Source: Dysgonomonas sp. BGC7
GTDB lineage: Bacteria > Bacteroidota > Bacteroidia > Bacteroidales > Dysgonomonadaceae
Assembly (NCBI RefSeq): GCF_001261735.1
Contig: NZ_CVRP01000001.1
Location: 302,100 to 366,099, forward strand
Reading direction: 5' to 3'
Length of the DNA: 64,000 bases
The notes beneath the pieces were generated by a model. The model was given only the letters and a program-made list of their open reading frames with translations, did no database searches and was not told the origin of the DNA. Both the position numbers and the translations under genes were made by a program. Below are positions 9,661 to 18,018 of the stretch, in pieces. Each line of letters begins with the position of its first letter. The first letter of the stretch is position 1.

Positions 9661-12201
9661 ATGAACATAAAAAGAGCTTATTTTTTATTTCTCTTTCTTA
9701 TGGCTTGCTTTGCTGCATTAGCACAGTCTCCTACCATATTAAAAGGGGTGGTGAAGGATGCTTCTACACGCGAAAAACTTCCTTTTGTATCTGTTGTTTT
9801 CGACAATACATCTATAGGAACCTTTTCTGATGAAGAGGGGGAATTCAGAATAAGTAACAGAAATAATCAGACATCGGTTACAGTCTCATTGTTGGGGTAC
9901 ACATCTAAGAAGTTTGTAATACATCCCGGTGTGATGACTACCGAAGAGATATATCTGGAGCCTGCAGACAAGCAGCTGAATGAAGTTGTGGTACGTCCAC
10001 ATAAAGAGAAATATTCGAAGAAAAACAATCCGGCTGTAGAATTGATCAAAAAAGTAATAGCTCATAAAGACAGTAACAATATAACCTCAAATGATTACTA
10101 TCAATACAAGGAGTATGAACGAATCTTTTTTGCTTTAAATGATTTTAAGCCTGATCAACCTCAATTTAAGAGATATAAATTCCTTCCTCAATATGTAGAT
10201 ACCTCGCTTATTGAGAGTAAGGCTATTTTACCTGTTTCTGTCAGAGAGAAAATCACGGATGTGTATTATAGGAAAGATCCGAAAGCAGATAAGCGGATAG
10301 TAAAAGCCTATCAGATTCAAGGGCTAGACCAGGCATTTGAGACCGAGGGGCTGGATGCTATTATAAAAGAAGTCTTTAAAGATATTTCGTTGTCGGATAA
10401 TTCTGTGTTTTTTCTTTTTCAGGAATTTATAAGCCCTCTTAGTTCAAGCAGGTCTATTGATTTTTACCGATGGTATATTTCTGATACTGTAAATATAGAT
10501 AGTGAAAGGTACGTAAAGCTGGATTTCGCTCCGTTCAATTCACGGGATATTGGTTTTACAGGTAATCTTTATATATCGTTAGATAGTGCATATGCAGTAA
10601 AAAAGGCAGTGCTTCGTACACCCAAAAAAATGAATATCAACTTTATTGGAGATCTTGTTATTATACAAGATTTTGCGAAAAGGCCGGATGGACGATGGAT
10701 ACCCAAAGAACATAGGATGGCTATTGATTTAACAATGCTTGATGCTGTCAAATTCTATGTAGATAAAACGATTTCTTATGAGAATGTAGTGTTGGATAAG
10801 CCGATGAATCCTATCTTTATCATAGCTGCACCCGAGGCTTTTGAGAAAGATTATACTAAAAGGAGTAAACTCTACTGGTCTTCGAACCGTCCTCCCGATC
10901 ATCAGAAAGACTATAAAATGGATCAGATGATGGAAGATGTAAATAAGGTATTGTTGTTTAAAGTATTACTCAACGGAGGAAAAGTTATTGCTTCGGGTTA
11001 TGTACCAACATCGAAAGACCCGGAGGAAAACAAATTGGATATAGGTACTCTTCCTACATTATATAGTTATAATTCTATAGAAGGTAATCGGTTGCGTCTG
11101 ACCTTTTCTACTACTAAAAATTTACACCCTCATCTCTATTTTTATGGTTATGGTGCATATGGTACCCGCGACGAGAAATTCAAATATTATGCAGAGGCAA
11201 CCTGGGCTTTCAATAAAGTGGAGAATCATAAGGATGAGTTTCCAAAAAGTAATATTTCAATAGCGTATAAGTACGACATAAATACGTTAGGTCAAAGATA
11301 TACTCAGGCCGAAAGAGACAATATATTTATGTCATTGCAGACATCGAGCAACAAAAAACTAACATATAACCGCCAGACTCAGATTGCTTATCAGAAAGAA
11401 TATTATGGTGGATTTTCTTTTAAACTTACCGGACAAACATTTGATGAATCTCCTGCTGGTACGCTCTCGTTCGAGAAACAGAATGATGCCGGAGATATTT
11501 ATCGTATAAGGAGAATAAGAACGACAGAAGCGATGTTAGCTCTGCGCTATGCCCCAAACGAGAAGTTTTTTCAGCAACGGCGTAAGAGGAACTCTCTGAC
11601 CTCAAAAAAGATGATTTTCAATTTGTCTCATACAATAGCTTTAGAAAATATATTCGGGGGGCAATTCCATTACAATAAGACTTCTTTTTCTGTGTTTAAG
11701 AATTTCTGGATTTCTCCTTATGGAAAAGTGAATCTATCCGTTCAGGCAGAAAAAATATGGGGCGAAACTCCGTTCCCTTTTTTGATTACACCAAGTGCCA
11801 ATAATTCATACACAATACAAAATGGGAATTATTATTTGATAGAGCCTCTAGAGTTTATACATGATTCTCAGGTTTCGTGGGAAGTGTATTATTATATGGG
11901 AGGATGGCTGTTTAACCGGGTACCTTTATTGAAAACTCTGAAATGGAGAGAAGTATTTGGTTTTAGAGGATTTCTGGGAGAACTGAGCAATAGAAATAAT
12001 CCTTTACACAATAGGAATTTGTTATTATTCCCTCAAGAAACATATTCTACTGAAAAAGGGAAGCCATATATGGAATATAATATAGGTATAGAAAATATAC
12101 TGAAGTTTTTCCGTATAGATTATGTGAGACGTGTAAATTATCTGGGACATCCGAATGTAAGTAAAAATGGATTTCGGATTTCGTTCGACTTTACATTTTA
12201 A
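9661..12201 (+). CDS. DUF5686 outer-membrane protein with carboxypeptidase-regulatory-like domain
   Basis: From ATG 9661 the protein has about 846 residues. The start gives a textbook signal peptide (Met-Asn-Ile-Lys-Arg, then a hydrophobic core, ending ALAQ). An in-frame ATG at 9637 would add eight residues ahead of it. Residues ~25-110 form a CarboxypepD_reg-like beta-sandwich (LKGVVKDASTREKLPFVSVVF ... DEEGEFRI), common at the N-terminus of Bacteroidetes outer-membrane proteins. The remainder matches the DUF5686 family and ends in alternating beta strands with a terminal aromatic (FRISFDFTF), as in an outer-membrane barrel. No plug-domain or TonB-box evidence was seen. The substrate is unknown. 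A clear terminator follows. Confidence 0.82.
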   Translation: MNIKRAYFLFLFLMACFAALAQSPTILKGVVKDASTREKLPFVSVVFDNTSIGTFSDEEGEFRISNRNNQTSVTVSLLGYTSKKFVIHPGVMTTEEIYLEPADKQLNEVVVRPHKEKYSKKNNPAVELIKKVIAHKDSNNITSNDYYQYKEYERIFFALNDFKPDQPQFKRYKFLPQYVDTSLIESKAILPVSVREKITDVYYRKDPKADKRIVKAYQIQGLDQAFETEGLDAIIKEVFKDISLSDNSVFFLFQEFISPLSSSRSIDFYRWYISDTVNIDSERYVKLDFAPFNSRDIGFTGNLYISLDSAYAVKKAVLRTPKKMNINFIGDLVIIQDFAKRPDGRWIPKEHRMAIDLTMLDAVKFYVDKTISYENVVLDKPMNPIFIIAAPEAFEKDYTKRSKLYWSSNRPPDHQKDYKMDQMMEDVNKVLLFKVLLNGGKVIASGYVPTSKDPEENKLDIGTLPTLYSYNSIEGNRLRLTFSTTKNLHPHLYFYGYGAYGTRDEKFKYYAEATWAFNKVENHKDEFPKSNISIAYKYDINTLGQRYTQAERDNIFMSLQTSSNKKLTYNRQTQIAYQKEYYGGFSFKLTGQTFDESPAGTLSFEKQNDAGDIYRIRRIRTTEAMLALRYAPNEKFFQQRRKRNSLTSKKMIFNLSHTIALENIFGGQFHYNKTSFSVFKNFWISPYGKVNLSVQAEKIWGETPFPFLITPSANNSYTIQNGNYYLIEPLEFIHDSQVSWEVYYYMGGWLFNRVPLLKTLKWREVFGFRGFLGELSNRNNPLHNRNLLLFPQETYSTEKGKPYMEYNIGIENILKFFRIDYVRRVNYLGHPNVSKNGFRISFDFTF

Positions 12202-12229
12202 AGAGATTTTATATGAAATATATATTATA

Positions 12230-12260
12230 GAGGGTTGCTGAAAAGCAACCCTCCTGTTTT
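12230..12260 (+). terminator. intrinsic terminator between convergent genes
   Basis: Perfect 10-bp stem (12230-12239 with 12244-12253) closed by a GAAA tetraloop, followed by a T-rich stretch. It ends the DUF5686 transcript on the plus strand. The convergent phoH-like gene ends 17 bp further on. Confidence 0.85.
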
Positions 12261-12269
12261 TATTATTCT

Positions 12270-13601
12270 TTATAATAATGTACTTGCGATTTCTGATAAG
12301 CGGCTCCGTTCTCCTTTCACAAGATTTACATGAGCAAATAAATCCTGCCCTGTCATTTTATCTATTACATAAGCCAGACCGTTCGACTGAGCATCCAGAT
12401 AGGGCGAGTCAATCTGTTGCAAATCTCCTGTAAATATCATTTTGGTTCCTTCTCCGGCTCTGGTAATTATTGTTTTTATTTCGTGAGGAGTAAGATTTTG
12501 TGCCTCATCAATAATACATATCATTTCAGAAAGACTACGTCCTCGTATATATGCTAAAGCCTCTATTTCCAGCTTTTTCGACTTTTGCATTTCTTCTATA
12601 TTTCTCGATTCTGCTCCTCCATAAGGAATATGGGTTTTAATAACAGAAAGATTATCGAACAAGGGTTGCATGTACGGGGCAATCTTTTGCTTTTCATCTC
12701 CCGGCAAAAAACCAAGTTCTTTATTTCCCAGTGCTACGATAGGGCGAGCGAGTAGAATCTGTTCAAAATTTTCGCTTTGTTTCAGGGCGGCGGCCAGAGC
12801 CAAAAGAGTTTTTCCTGTTCCTGCTTTTCCGGTGATGGCAACCAACTTTATTTCAGGATCCATCAATACCTCTATTGCAAAACTTTGTTCGGCATTGCGG
12901 GGTTGTATCCCATAGCAAATTTGTTTCTCTATACGGCTTATCTTGTTTGTAAAAGGATTGTAGCGTGTGAGTACACTCTTCTTTCCATTCTTCATCACAA
13001 AACATTCGTTAGCTGTGACAGCCATATCCAGATCGAATTCATCAAGACTTATACCCTCAGGTGTAGAATATAGCCTGTCGATAACAGAAGAATCCATATC
13101 TTTGAATGTCTTGTGTTGCTTTTCGAACAATAGTACATCTACAACTTTGTCATTGATATAGTCTTCAGCTGTCAGTCCAATAGCTCTGGCCTTCATCCTC
13201 AGATTGATATCCTTAGTTACCAGAATGGTTTTTACCTTTGCGTCTCTTTCCGATATTTCTATTACAGCAGAAAGAATCCTGTGATCGGGAATTCTTTCAG
13301 GAAATATCTGATAGACCCGCTCCTGCGCTTTTATTCCTGTTTCTACAAATAATTTACCTAAGCCGTTACCTAGTGGGGTACCTTCTGTAAATAAGTTATC
13401 ATCGGTTATAGCATCTAATTGGCGAAGAAACTCGCGAGCATTGTAATTTATCTGATCGTTTCCTTTTTTAAATTTATCAAGCTCTTCCAACACTACGATG
13501 GGAAGATATACATCGTTTTCTTCAAAATTATCAAGGCACCTGAAGTCGTGCAATATTACATTAGTATCCAGAACAAAGTTCTTCCTTTTCCTCTTAGCCA
13601 T
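12270..13601 (-). CDS. PhoH family ATPase with N-terminal PIN domain (PhoH2 type)
   Basis: The 443-residue protein is a PIN-PhoH fusion. The N-terminal PIN RNase domain (~residues 8-160) shows VLDTNVILHD and later acidic residues. The C-terminal PhoH ATPase domain (~230-443) has Walker A TGKAGTGKT near residue 255 and Walker B IIDEAQN. Family members are reported to act as RNA helicase/ribonucleases. The gene stands alone on the minus strand between convergent and divergent neighbours. No adjacent antitoxin-like gene (PhoAT type) is visible upstream. Confidence 0.9.
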   Translation of the reverse strand: MAKRKRKNFVLDTNVILHDFRCLDNFEENDVYLPIVVLEELDKFKKGNDQINYNAREFLRQLDAITDDNLFTEGTPLGNGLGKLFVETGIKAQERVYQIFPERIPDHRILSAVIEISERDAKVKTILVTKDINLRMKARAIGLTAEDYINDKVVDVLLFEKQHKTFKDMDSSVIDRLYSTPEGISLDEFDLDMAVTANECFVMKNGKKSVLTRYNPFTNKISRIEKQICYGIQPRNAEQSFAIEVLMDPEIKLVAITGKAGTGKTLLALAAALKQSENFEQILLARPIVALGNKELGFLPGDEKQKIAPYMQPLFDNLSVIKTHIPYGGAESRNIEEMQKSKKLEIEALAYIRGRSLSEMICIIDEAQNLTPHEIKTIITRAGEGTKMIFTGDLQQIDSPYLDAQSNGLAYVIDKMTGQDLFAHVNLVKGERSRLSEIASTLL

Positions 13602-13751
13602 ATATTATACCTATTTAGAATATAAACTAAATATAGTGAATTTGGTTCACCTATTTAATGTTTTTACAAAGTTTAAATTAAACAAGTGCCTAAACTTTTT
13701 CTATATTTCCTTTTTCTCGTAATACGAAATGTAAGGAAGCTATAATATTTG

Positions 13752-13759
13752 TACCTTTG
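13752..13759 (+). promoter_or_regulatory. candidate -7 box of the kdsA operon
   Basis: TACCTTTG matches TAnnTTTG. Transcription would start near 13765, downstream of the ATG at 13757, which supports ATG 13802 as the kdsA start. No TTTG -33 box is seen at the right distance. Confidence 0.45.
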
Positions 13760-13801
13760 AATAAAATATTTGCAAATAAATTTATAATCAAACGGATTAA
13801 T

Positions 13802-14596
13802 ATGAAAATTAAGGATTTAAAGAATGATAACTTTTTTCTATTAGCAGGACCTTGTGTTATAGAGGGTGAAGAAATGGCTCTTCGTATTGCAGAAAAAATT
13901 ATGAAAATTACTTCAGATTTGAATATACCATACGTCTTCAAAGGTTCTTATAAAAAAGCGAATCGCTCACGCGTAGACTCCTTTACTGGTATAGGAGACG
14001 AGAAAGCTCTCAAAATATTGAAGAAAGTAGGAGATACGTTTGATATACCAACAGTTACAGACATACACGAAACGCACGAAGCTGCTATGGCAGCCGAATA
14101 TGTAGATGTGTTACAGATCCCAGCATTCCTGTGTCGTCAGACAGACTTGCTTATTGCTGCTGCTCAAACGGGGAAAATTGTAAATATAAAGAAAGGACAG
14201 TTTCTTGCTCCCGGCGGGATGAAGTTTGCTGCACAGAAGGTTGTAGATTCGGGCAATGATAACGTTATCATCACAGATCGTGGAACGTCATTTGGCTATT
14301 CAGATCTTGTAGTCGATTTCAGGGGGATCCCCGAAATGAGAGAGTTTGGTTTTCCGGTGGTACTCGATGCTACTCACTGTTTGCAAAAACCGAATCAGGC
14401 TTCGGGCGTTACAGGAGGACAGCCACAGTTGATAGAAACAATGTGTAAGGCTGGTATTGCAACAGGTGTAGACGGACTATTTCTCGAAACGCACTTTGAT
14501 ACAGCAAACGCACTTTCCGATGGAGCAAATATGTTGCCGCTTGATCAGTTGGAAGGATTGCTTGTTAAATTGACTAGATTAAAGGCTGCACTATAA
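13802..14596 (+). CDS. kdsA: 3-deoxy-8-phosphooctulonate synthase
   Basis: KdsA condenses arabinose-5-phosphate with phosphoenolpyruvate to KDO-8-phosphate for lipopolysaccharide core synthesis in the cytosol. From ATG 13802 the protein has 264 residues, the usual KdsA length. Diagnostic blocks are FFLLAGPCVIEGEE at the N-terminus, FKGSYKKANRSR (PEP/phosphate binding), CRQTDLL and the C-terminal LFLETHFDTANALSDG. An in-frame ATG at 13757 would add 15 residues that family members lack. It is the first gene of a tight five-gene cluster; its TAA overlaps the next ATG by one base. Confidence 0.93.
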   Translation: MKIKDLKNDNFFLLAGPCVIEGEEMALRIAEKIMKITSDLNIPYVFKGSYKKANRSRVDSFTGIGDEKALKILKKVGDTFDIPTVTDIHETHEAAMAAEYVDVLQIPAFLCRQTDLLIAAAQTGKIVNIKKGQFLAPGGMKFAAQKVVDSGNDNVIITDRGTSFGYSDLVVDFRGIPEMREFGFPVVLDATHCLQKPNQASGVTGGQPQLIETMCKAGIATGVDGLFLETHFDTANALSDGANMLPLDQLEGLLVKLTRLKAAL

Positions 14597-15315
14597 TGAA
14601 AGTTGATGTCTGTTTTTCGCCCGCACTTTATCCGTATTATAGCGAAAATGATAATCAGAAAATTGTCGTTGTTGTAGATATATTCAGAGCTACTACAACT
14701 ATGTGTGCTGCTCTGAATAATGGTGCAAGATGCATTATTCCCGTTGCCAGTATAGAAGAAGCGAAGGAATATAAGACTAAAGGCTATCTGGTAGGAGCCG
14801 AAAGAAATGTAAAGCGCTGCGATTTTGCCGATTTTGGTAATTCTCCTTTCGATTACACTAAAGAAGCTGTACAGGGCAAAGATGTAGTTTTTACAACAAC
14901 CAATGGTACGCAAGCAATAGAAAAAGCCCGTAATGCAGAGTATCTGATAATAGGAGCTTTTTCGAATATAAGTGCGATTGCCGAATTTTGCTCGTCGAGG
15001 CAAAAAGATGTTATTGTACTATGCGCCGGATGGAACAATCGCTTTAATATCGAGGATTCACTTTTTGGCGGAGCTTTGTCTGCTCTATTGGCACAGAAGG
15101 GCTATCAGACATCTTTCGATGCTACACTTGTAGCTATGTCTATGTGGGCAGAAGCGAAAGTCAATGTACGCGATTATATAAACAAGACCGAGCATATCAA
15201 ACGTCTTGAGGCAAATAATCTGCAAGATTCAGTCGATTATTGTCTGAGTGAAAATACAATAAACAAAGTGCCGGTCTATGACAGGGAAACAGGAAAGATT
15301 ACAATAGTTTCTTAA
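14596..15315 (+). CDS. ComB-like 2-phosphosulfolactate phosphatase family protein
   Basis: The 239-residue product matches the ComB family, with VVVVDIFRATTTMCAALNNGA near residues 25-45, GAERN, DFGNSPFDY and FTTTNGTQAI. In methanogens ComB hydrolyses 2-phosphosulfolactate in coenzyme M synthesis. No other coenzyme M or sulfolactate gene is near, so the true substrate here is unknown and the name should be taken as family membership only. The start codon overlaps the kdsA stop codon (TAATG), which indicates translational coupling with kdsA. Confidence 0.82.
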   Translation: MKVDVCFSPALYPYYSENDNQKIVVVVDIFRATTTMCAALNNGARCIIPVASIEEAKEYKTKGYLVGAERNVKRCDFADFGNSPFDYTKEAVQGKDVVFTTTNGTQAIEKARNAEYLIIGAFSNISAIAEFCSSRQKDVIVLCAGWNNRFNIEDSLFGGALSALLAQKGYQTSFDATLVAMSMWAEAKVNVRDYINKTEHIKRLEANNLQDSVDYCLSENTINKVPVYDRETGKITIVS

Positions 15316-15328
15316 TAAAGAGTATGTT

Positions 15329-15694
15329 ATGGCAGATCATAATATCTTAGGGCAAAAGGGAGAAGAGGTTGCGGTAGCTCATTTTATAAACAACGGATAT
15401 AAAATTCTTAAGCGAAATTGGTTCTACCAGAAATACGAAATAGATATTATTGCCTGTAATGAGGATTTTATTGTGTTTGTTGAAGTAAAGACCAGAAGTT
15501 CTGATCAGTGGGGGAATCCGGAAGATGCCGTATCAAAGAAGAAGATTAAGCATATAGTTGATGCCGCCGATTATTTTCTGAAAGAAAATGATATTGATCT
15601 TCCCGCACGCTTCGATATAGTTTCAGTTATCTGGACAGGGAAAAATTTCGAAGTAGAACATTTGGATGATGCATTTTTACCTCCTATAAATTGA
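15329..15694 (+). CDS. YraN/UPF0102 family nuclease-like protein
   Basis: 121 residues, the normal family length. The restriction-endonuclease-like fold is indicated by LGQKGEEVAVAHF, the YEIDIIACNEDFIVFVEVKTR block (D-x-n-(E)-x-K catalytic pattern) and PARFDIVSV. Family members are uncharacterised or nuclease-like. It lies 13 bp after the comB-like gene and 12 bp before the yjbR-like gene, inside the kdsA-birA cluster. Confidence 0.85.
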   Translation: MADHNILGQKGEEVAVAHFINNGYKILKRNWFYQKYEIDIIACNEDFIVFVEVKTRSSDQWGNPEDAVSKKKIKHIVDAADYFLKENDIDLPARFDIVSVIWTGKNFEVEHLDDAFLPPIN

Positions 15695-15706
15695 AATGAA
15701 ATAGAT

Positions 15707-16072
15707 ATGAATATAGAAGAAGCCAGAGAAGCATGCCTAACGATGAAAGGTGCAACCGAATCTTTCCCTTTTGGAGAAGATACATTGGTCTTTAAGGTAA
15801 TGGATAAGATGTTTGCATATATGGGACTTGAATCCAGAGATGGTGAAATATGGTTGAACCTGAAATGCGATCCTGAAGTAGCGATAGAGATACGCGAGAA
15901 ATACACAGGGATACGTCCGGGTTATCACTCGAATAAAAAATATTGGAATACAATAGTTATAGAAAGCGATGTGCCTGACAATCTTATAAAAGAACTTGTT
16001 CAACATTCGGTAGATGAGGTTATCAAAAAGTTGCCAAAAGTAAAACAACAAGAATATTTAAAAGCGAAGTAA
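15707..16072 (+). CDS. MmcQ/YjbR family DNA-binding-like protein
   Basis: 121-residue protein of the MmcQ/YjbR fold: N-terminal helix with KGATESFPFGEDTLVFKV, then WLNLKCDPEVAIEIREKY, GIRPGYHSNKKYWNTI and a C-terminal VDEVIKKLPK helix. The family has a CyaY/YjbR-like fold and is named for presumed DNA binding, which is poorly tested. Its stop codon overlaps the birA ATG (TAATG), so the two are probably translationally coupled. Confidence 0.83.
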   Translation: MNIEEAREACLTMKGATESFPFGEDTLVFKVMDKMFAYMGLESRDGEIWLNLKCDPEVAIEIREKYTGIRPGYHSNKKYWNTIVIESDVPDNLIKELVQHSVDEVIKKLPKVKQQEYLKAK

Positions 16073-16806
16073 TGTCCCTTGTTATTCATCTCGGCGAAAC
16101 CGATTCTTCAAATAATTACCTGAAAAAACTATTGCAAGAACAAGCTGTAGAGGAGTATACGATTGTCTCTACCGATTTTCAGACAGCAGGTAAAGGACAA
16201 CGTGGTAATGGCTGGGAATCGGAGCCTGAAAAAAATCTCCTTTTCAGTATGTTGTTATATCCTGTGAGAGTGAAGGCAAACGAACAGTTTATAATATCGC
16301 AAATAGTCTCTTTAGGGGTTGCAAAGGCTTTAGGAAAATACACATCTGATATCTCTATCAAATGGCCAAATGATATATATTGGCAGCAAAAGAAAATCTG
16401 CGGAATACTTATGGAGAACTCCTTAAGTGGTGAGGAAATAAAGGAATCTATTGCAGGTATTGGTATAAATATCAATCAGGAAGATTTTAGGAGTAATGCA
16501 CCCAATCCTGTTTCTCTAAAACAAATTACAGGAGTTGAACTTGATAGACAAGCTATATTGAATGAAGTCTGTAACAATATAGAGCTGTATTATAATTGTA
16601 TGTTGCAGGAGAATAACGAATATATTATCTCTGCATATAAAGATCTATTGTTTAGACGTGAAGGATTTCATCTATTTAATGATAATACAAAAGACTTTCA
16701 TGCCCGAATTAAAGATGTTCGGCCAGATGGTATCTTAGTCCTCGAAACAGAAACCGGCACAGAGCGAAAATTTGCATTTAAAGAAGTGAAGTACGTTCTT
16801 TCCTGA
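16072..16806 (+). CDS. birA: biotin-[acetyl-CoA-carboxylase] ligase, monofunctional
   Basis: The 244-residue enzyme attaches biotin to carrier-protein lysines through biotinyl-AMP. The biotin/ATP-binding loop GKGQRGNGWES lies near residue 43, followed by KWPNDIYWQQKKICGILME and GIGININ. There is no N-terminal winged-helix domain, so it is a class I ligase without the repressor role of E. coli BirA. It is the last gene of the kdsA cluster. The argR promoter region follows about 70 bp later. Confidence 0.9.
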   Translation: MSLVIHLGETDSSNNYLKKLLQEQAVEEYTIVSTDFQTAGKGQRGNGWESEPEKNLLFSMLLYPVRVKANEQFIISQIVSLGVAKALGKYTSDISIKWPNDIYWQQKKICGILMENSLSGEEIKESIAGIGININQEDFRSNAPNPVSLKQITGVELDRQAILNEVCNNIELYYNCMLQENNEYIISAYKDLLFRREGFHLFNDNTKDFHARIKDVRPDGILVLETETGTERKFAFKEVKYVLS

Positions 16807-16870
16807 AATTATACTTTGTGTGCTCTATTTTATCATTTTTTGTCTGCAATTAATTTTTAATATGCAATAT

Positions 16871-16909
16871 TATGTATATTTTTGCATCATTGTTGTATAT
16901 TTATACATT
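16871..16909 (+). promoter_or_regulatory. tandem ARG boxes overlapping the argR promoter
   Basis: Two 14-bp cores fit the ArgR operator pattern TGnAT-WWWW-ATnCA. Box 2 (16894-16907) is TGTATATTTATACA, a perfect half-site palindrome around four A/T bases. Box 1 (16873-16886) is TGTATATTTTTGCA, with a weaker right half. Their starts are exactly 21 bp apart; as 18-bp sites they leave a 3-bp gap, as in E. coli tandem ARG boxes. A -7 box TATTTTTG (16877-16884) lies inside box 1 and box 2 ends one base before the argR ATG. Autorepression of the arginine operon by ArgR is the inference. Confidence 0.75.
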
Positions 16910-16910
16910 G

Positions 16911-17372
16911 ATGACTAAAAACAATAGACATAAAATAATAAAAGAAGTACTGCAAACTTCCGACATCAACAGTCAGGAAATGCTTCTGAAAATATTGATC
17001 GAGAAAGGCTTTAGTATCACTCAGGCTACTCTGTCTCGCGATATTAATGAGCTGAAAATAGTGAAAGTACCCACGGCCAAGGGGAGCTATACATATCAGC
17101 TACCCGAAAACATTCAGAATATTCAGCAGGAAGAATTACCACCTCTTTCTTCGTTCGGCTTTTTAAGTATCGAATTTTCCGGAAATTTGGCAGTAATCAA
17201 AACCCGACCGGGATATGCAATGGCTATTGCCGGAGAAATAGATAATAAAGCAACCCAATATATCTTGGGAACTGTAGCAGGTGATGATACCATATTGCTC
17301 ATTCCCAGAGATAATGTAAGTAGAAATGAGGTGTTGGCATCCCTGTCTGCATTTATACCCAATATTCAATAG
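16911..17372 (+). CDS. argR: arginine repressor ArgR
   Basis: From ATG 16911 the protein has 153 residues, typical of ArgR. The N-terminal winged helix-turn-helix has KIIKEVLQTSDINSQEMLL and the recognition segment ITQATLSRDINELKIVK. The C-terminal oligomerisation/arginine-binding domain contains TRPGYAMAIAGEID and the GDDTILLIPR block. An in-frame ATG at 16872 would add 13 hydrophobic residues and lies inside the operator, so it is rejected. It heads the arg operon, and two ARG boxes directly upstream suggest autoregulation. The next gene starts 10 bp after its stop. Confidence 0.93.
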   Translation: MTKNNRHKIIKEVLQTSDINSQEMLLKILIEKGFSITQATLSRDINELKIVKVPTAKGSYTYQLPENIQNIQQEELPPLSSFGFLSIEFSGNLAVIKTRPGYAMAIAGEIDNKATQYILGTVAGDDTILLIPRDNVSRNEVLASLSAFIPNIQ

Positions 17373-17382
17373 AAAAAGAGTG

Positions 17383-18018
17383 ATGAATAATATAGATCAA
17401 CTTGTGTTAGAAAAACCAATGGAACAAGACCAACAGCTAACTATACAAATAGCTAACGAAAGCCACTTGAAATATGTACAAACTATACTGGATACCATCG
17501 AGGCAGCAGCCAAGGTGCGTGGAACCGGTATTGCAAAACGTTCTCCGGAATATCTTGAATTGAAAATAAAAGAAGGTAAAGCTATTATAGCTCTTATGGA
17601 CGAGGAGTTTGCCGGATTTTGTTACATAGAGTCGTGGGGAAATAAACAATATGTAGCTAACTCCGGACTTATTGTTGTGGAGAAATTCAGACAGCACGGT
17701 TTGGCTAAAAAGATAAAGCAACACGCATTTTCATTGGCCAGAGCAATGTTTCCTACCGCAAAAGTATTCGGGTTGACCTCGGGAGCTGCCGTAATGAAAA
17801 TTAATACAGAACTTGGTTATGTACCTGTGTCATTTGCACAACTGACCGATGATGAGGCTTTCTGGCGTGGGTGTCAGGGCTGTATCAATTATGATGTGCT
17901 TACTCGTACCGAGCGCAGATATTGTATCTGTACAGCAATGCTTTTCGATCCCGAAAAACAAAAAGATAAAAAAGAAATAAAAGCAATAATCAAAGATATA
18001 AAGAAGCAATTGAAATGA
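17383..18018 (+). CDS. GNAT acetyltransferase-like protein of the arginine operon (candidate N-acylglutamate synthase)
   Basis: 211 residues from ATG 17383 (an upstream in-frame ATG at 17326 overlaps argR). A GNAT fold is suggested by GFCYIESWGNKQYVANSGLIVVEKFRQHGLAKKIKQHAF, with an acyl-CoA-binding V-x(n)-R-x-x-G-x-A loop. It also has an unusual C-terminal Cys-rich patch (CQGCINYD, RYCICTAM). It lies between argR and argG, overlapping argG by four bases (ATGA). The Bacteroidetes arginine pathway is known to use N-succinylated intermediates, and no classical argA/argJ is present, so this gene is a strong candidate for the first acylation of glutamate. This role is inference from context. Confidence 0.72.
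   Translation: MNNIDQLVLEKPMEQDQQLTIQIANESHLKYVQTILDTIEAAAKVRGTGIAKRSPEYLELKIKEGKAIIALMDEEFAGFCYIESWGNKQYVANSGLIVVEKFRQHGLAKKIKQHAFSLARAMFPTAKVFGLTSGAAVMKINTELGYVPVSFAQLTDDEAFWRGCQGCINYDVLTRTERRYCICTAMLFDPEKQKDKKEIKAIIKDIKKQLK

Noticed and set aside
12678..12692. GCAATCTTTTGC resembling the LacI-like operator
   Set aside because: It lacks the central CG, sits inside the phoH-like coding region and has no promoter near it.
13757..13801. N-terminal extension of KdsA from ATG 13757
   Set aside because: Family members begin near the 13802 ATG, and a -7 box (13752-13759) overlaps the upstream ATG so it would not be transcribed.
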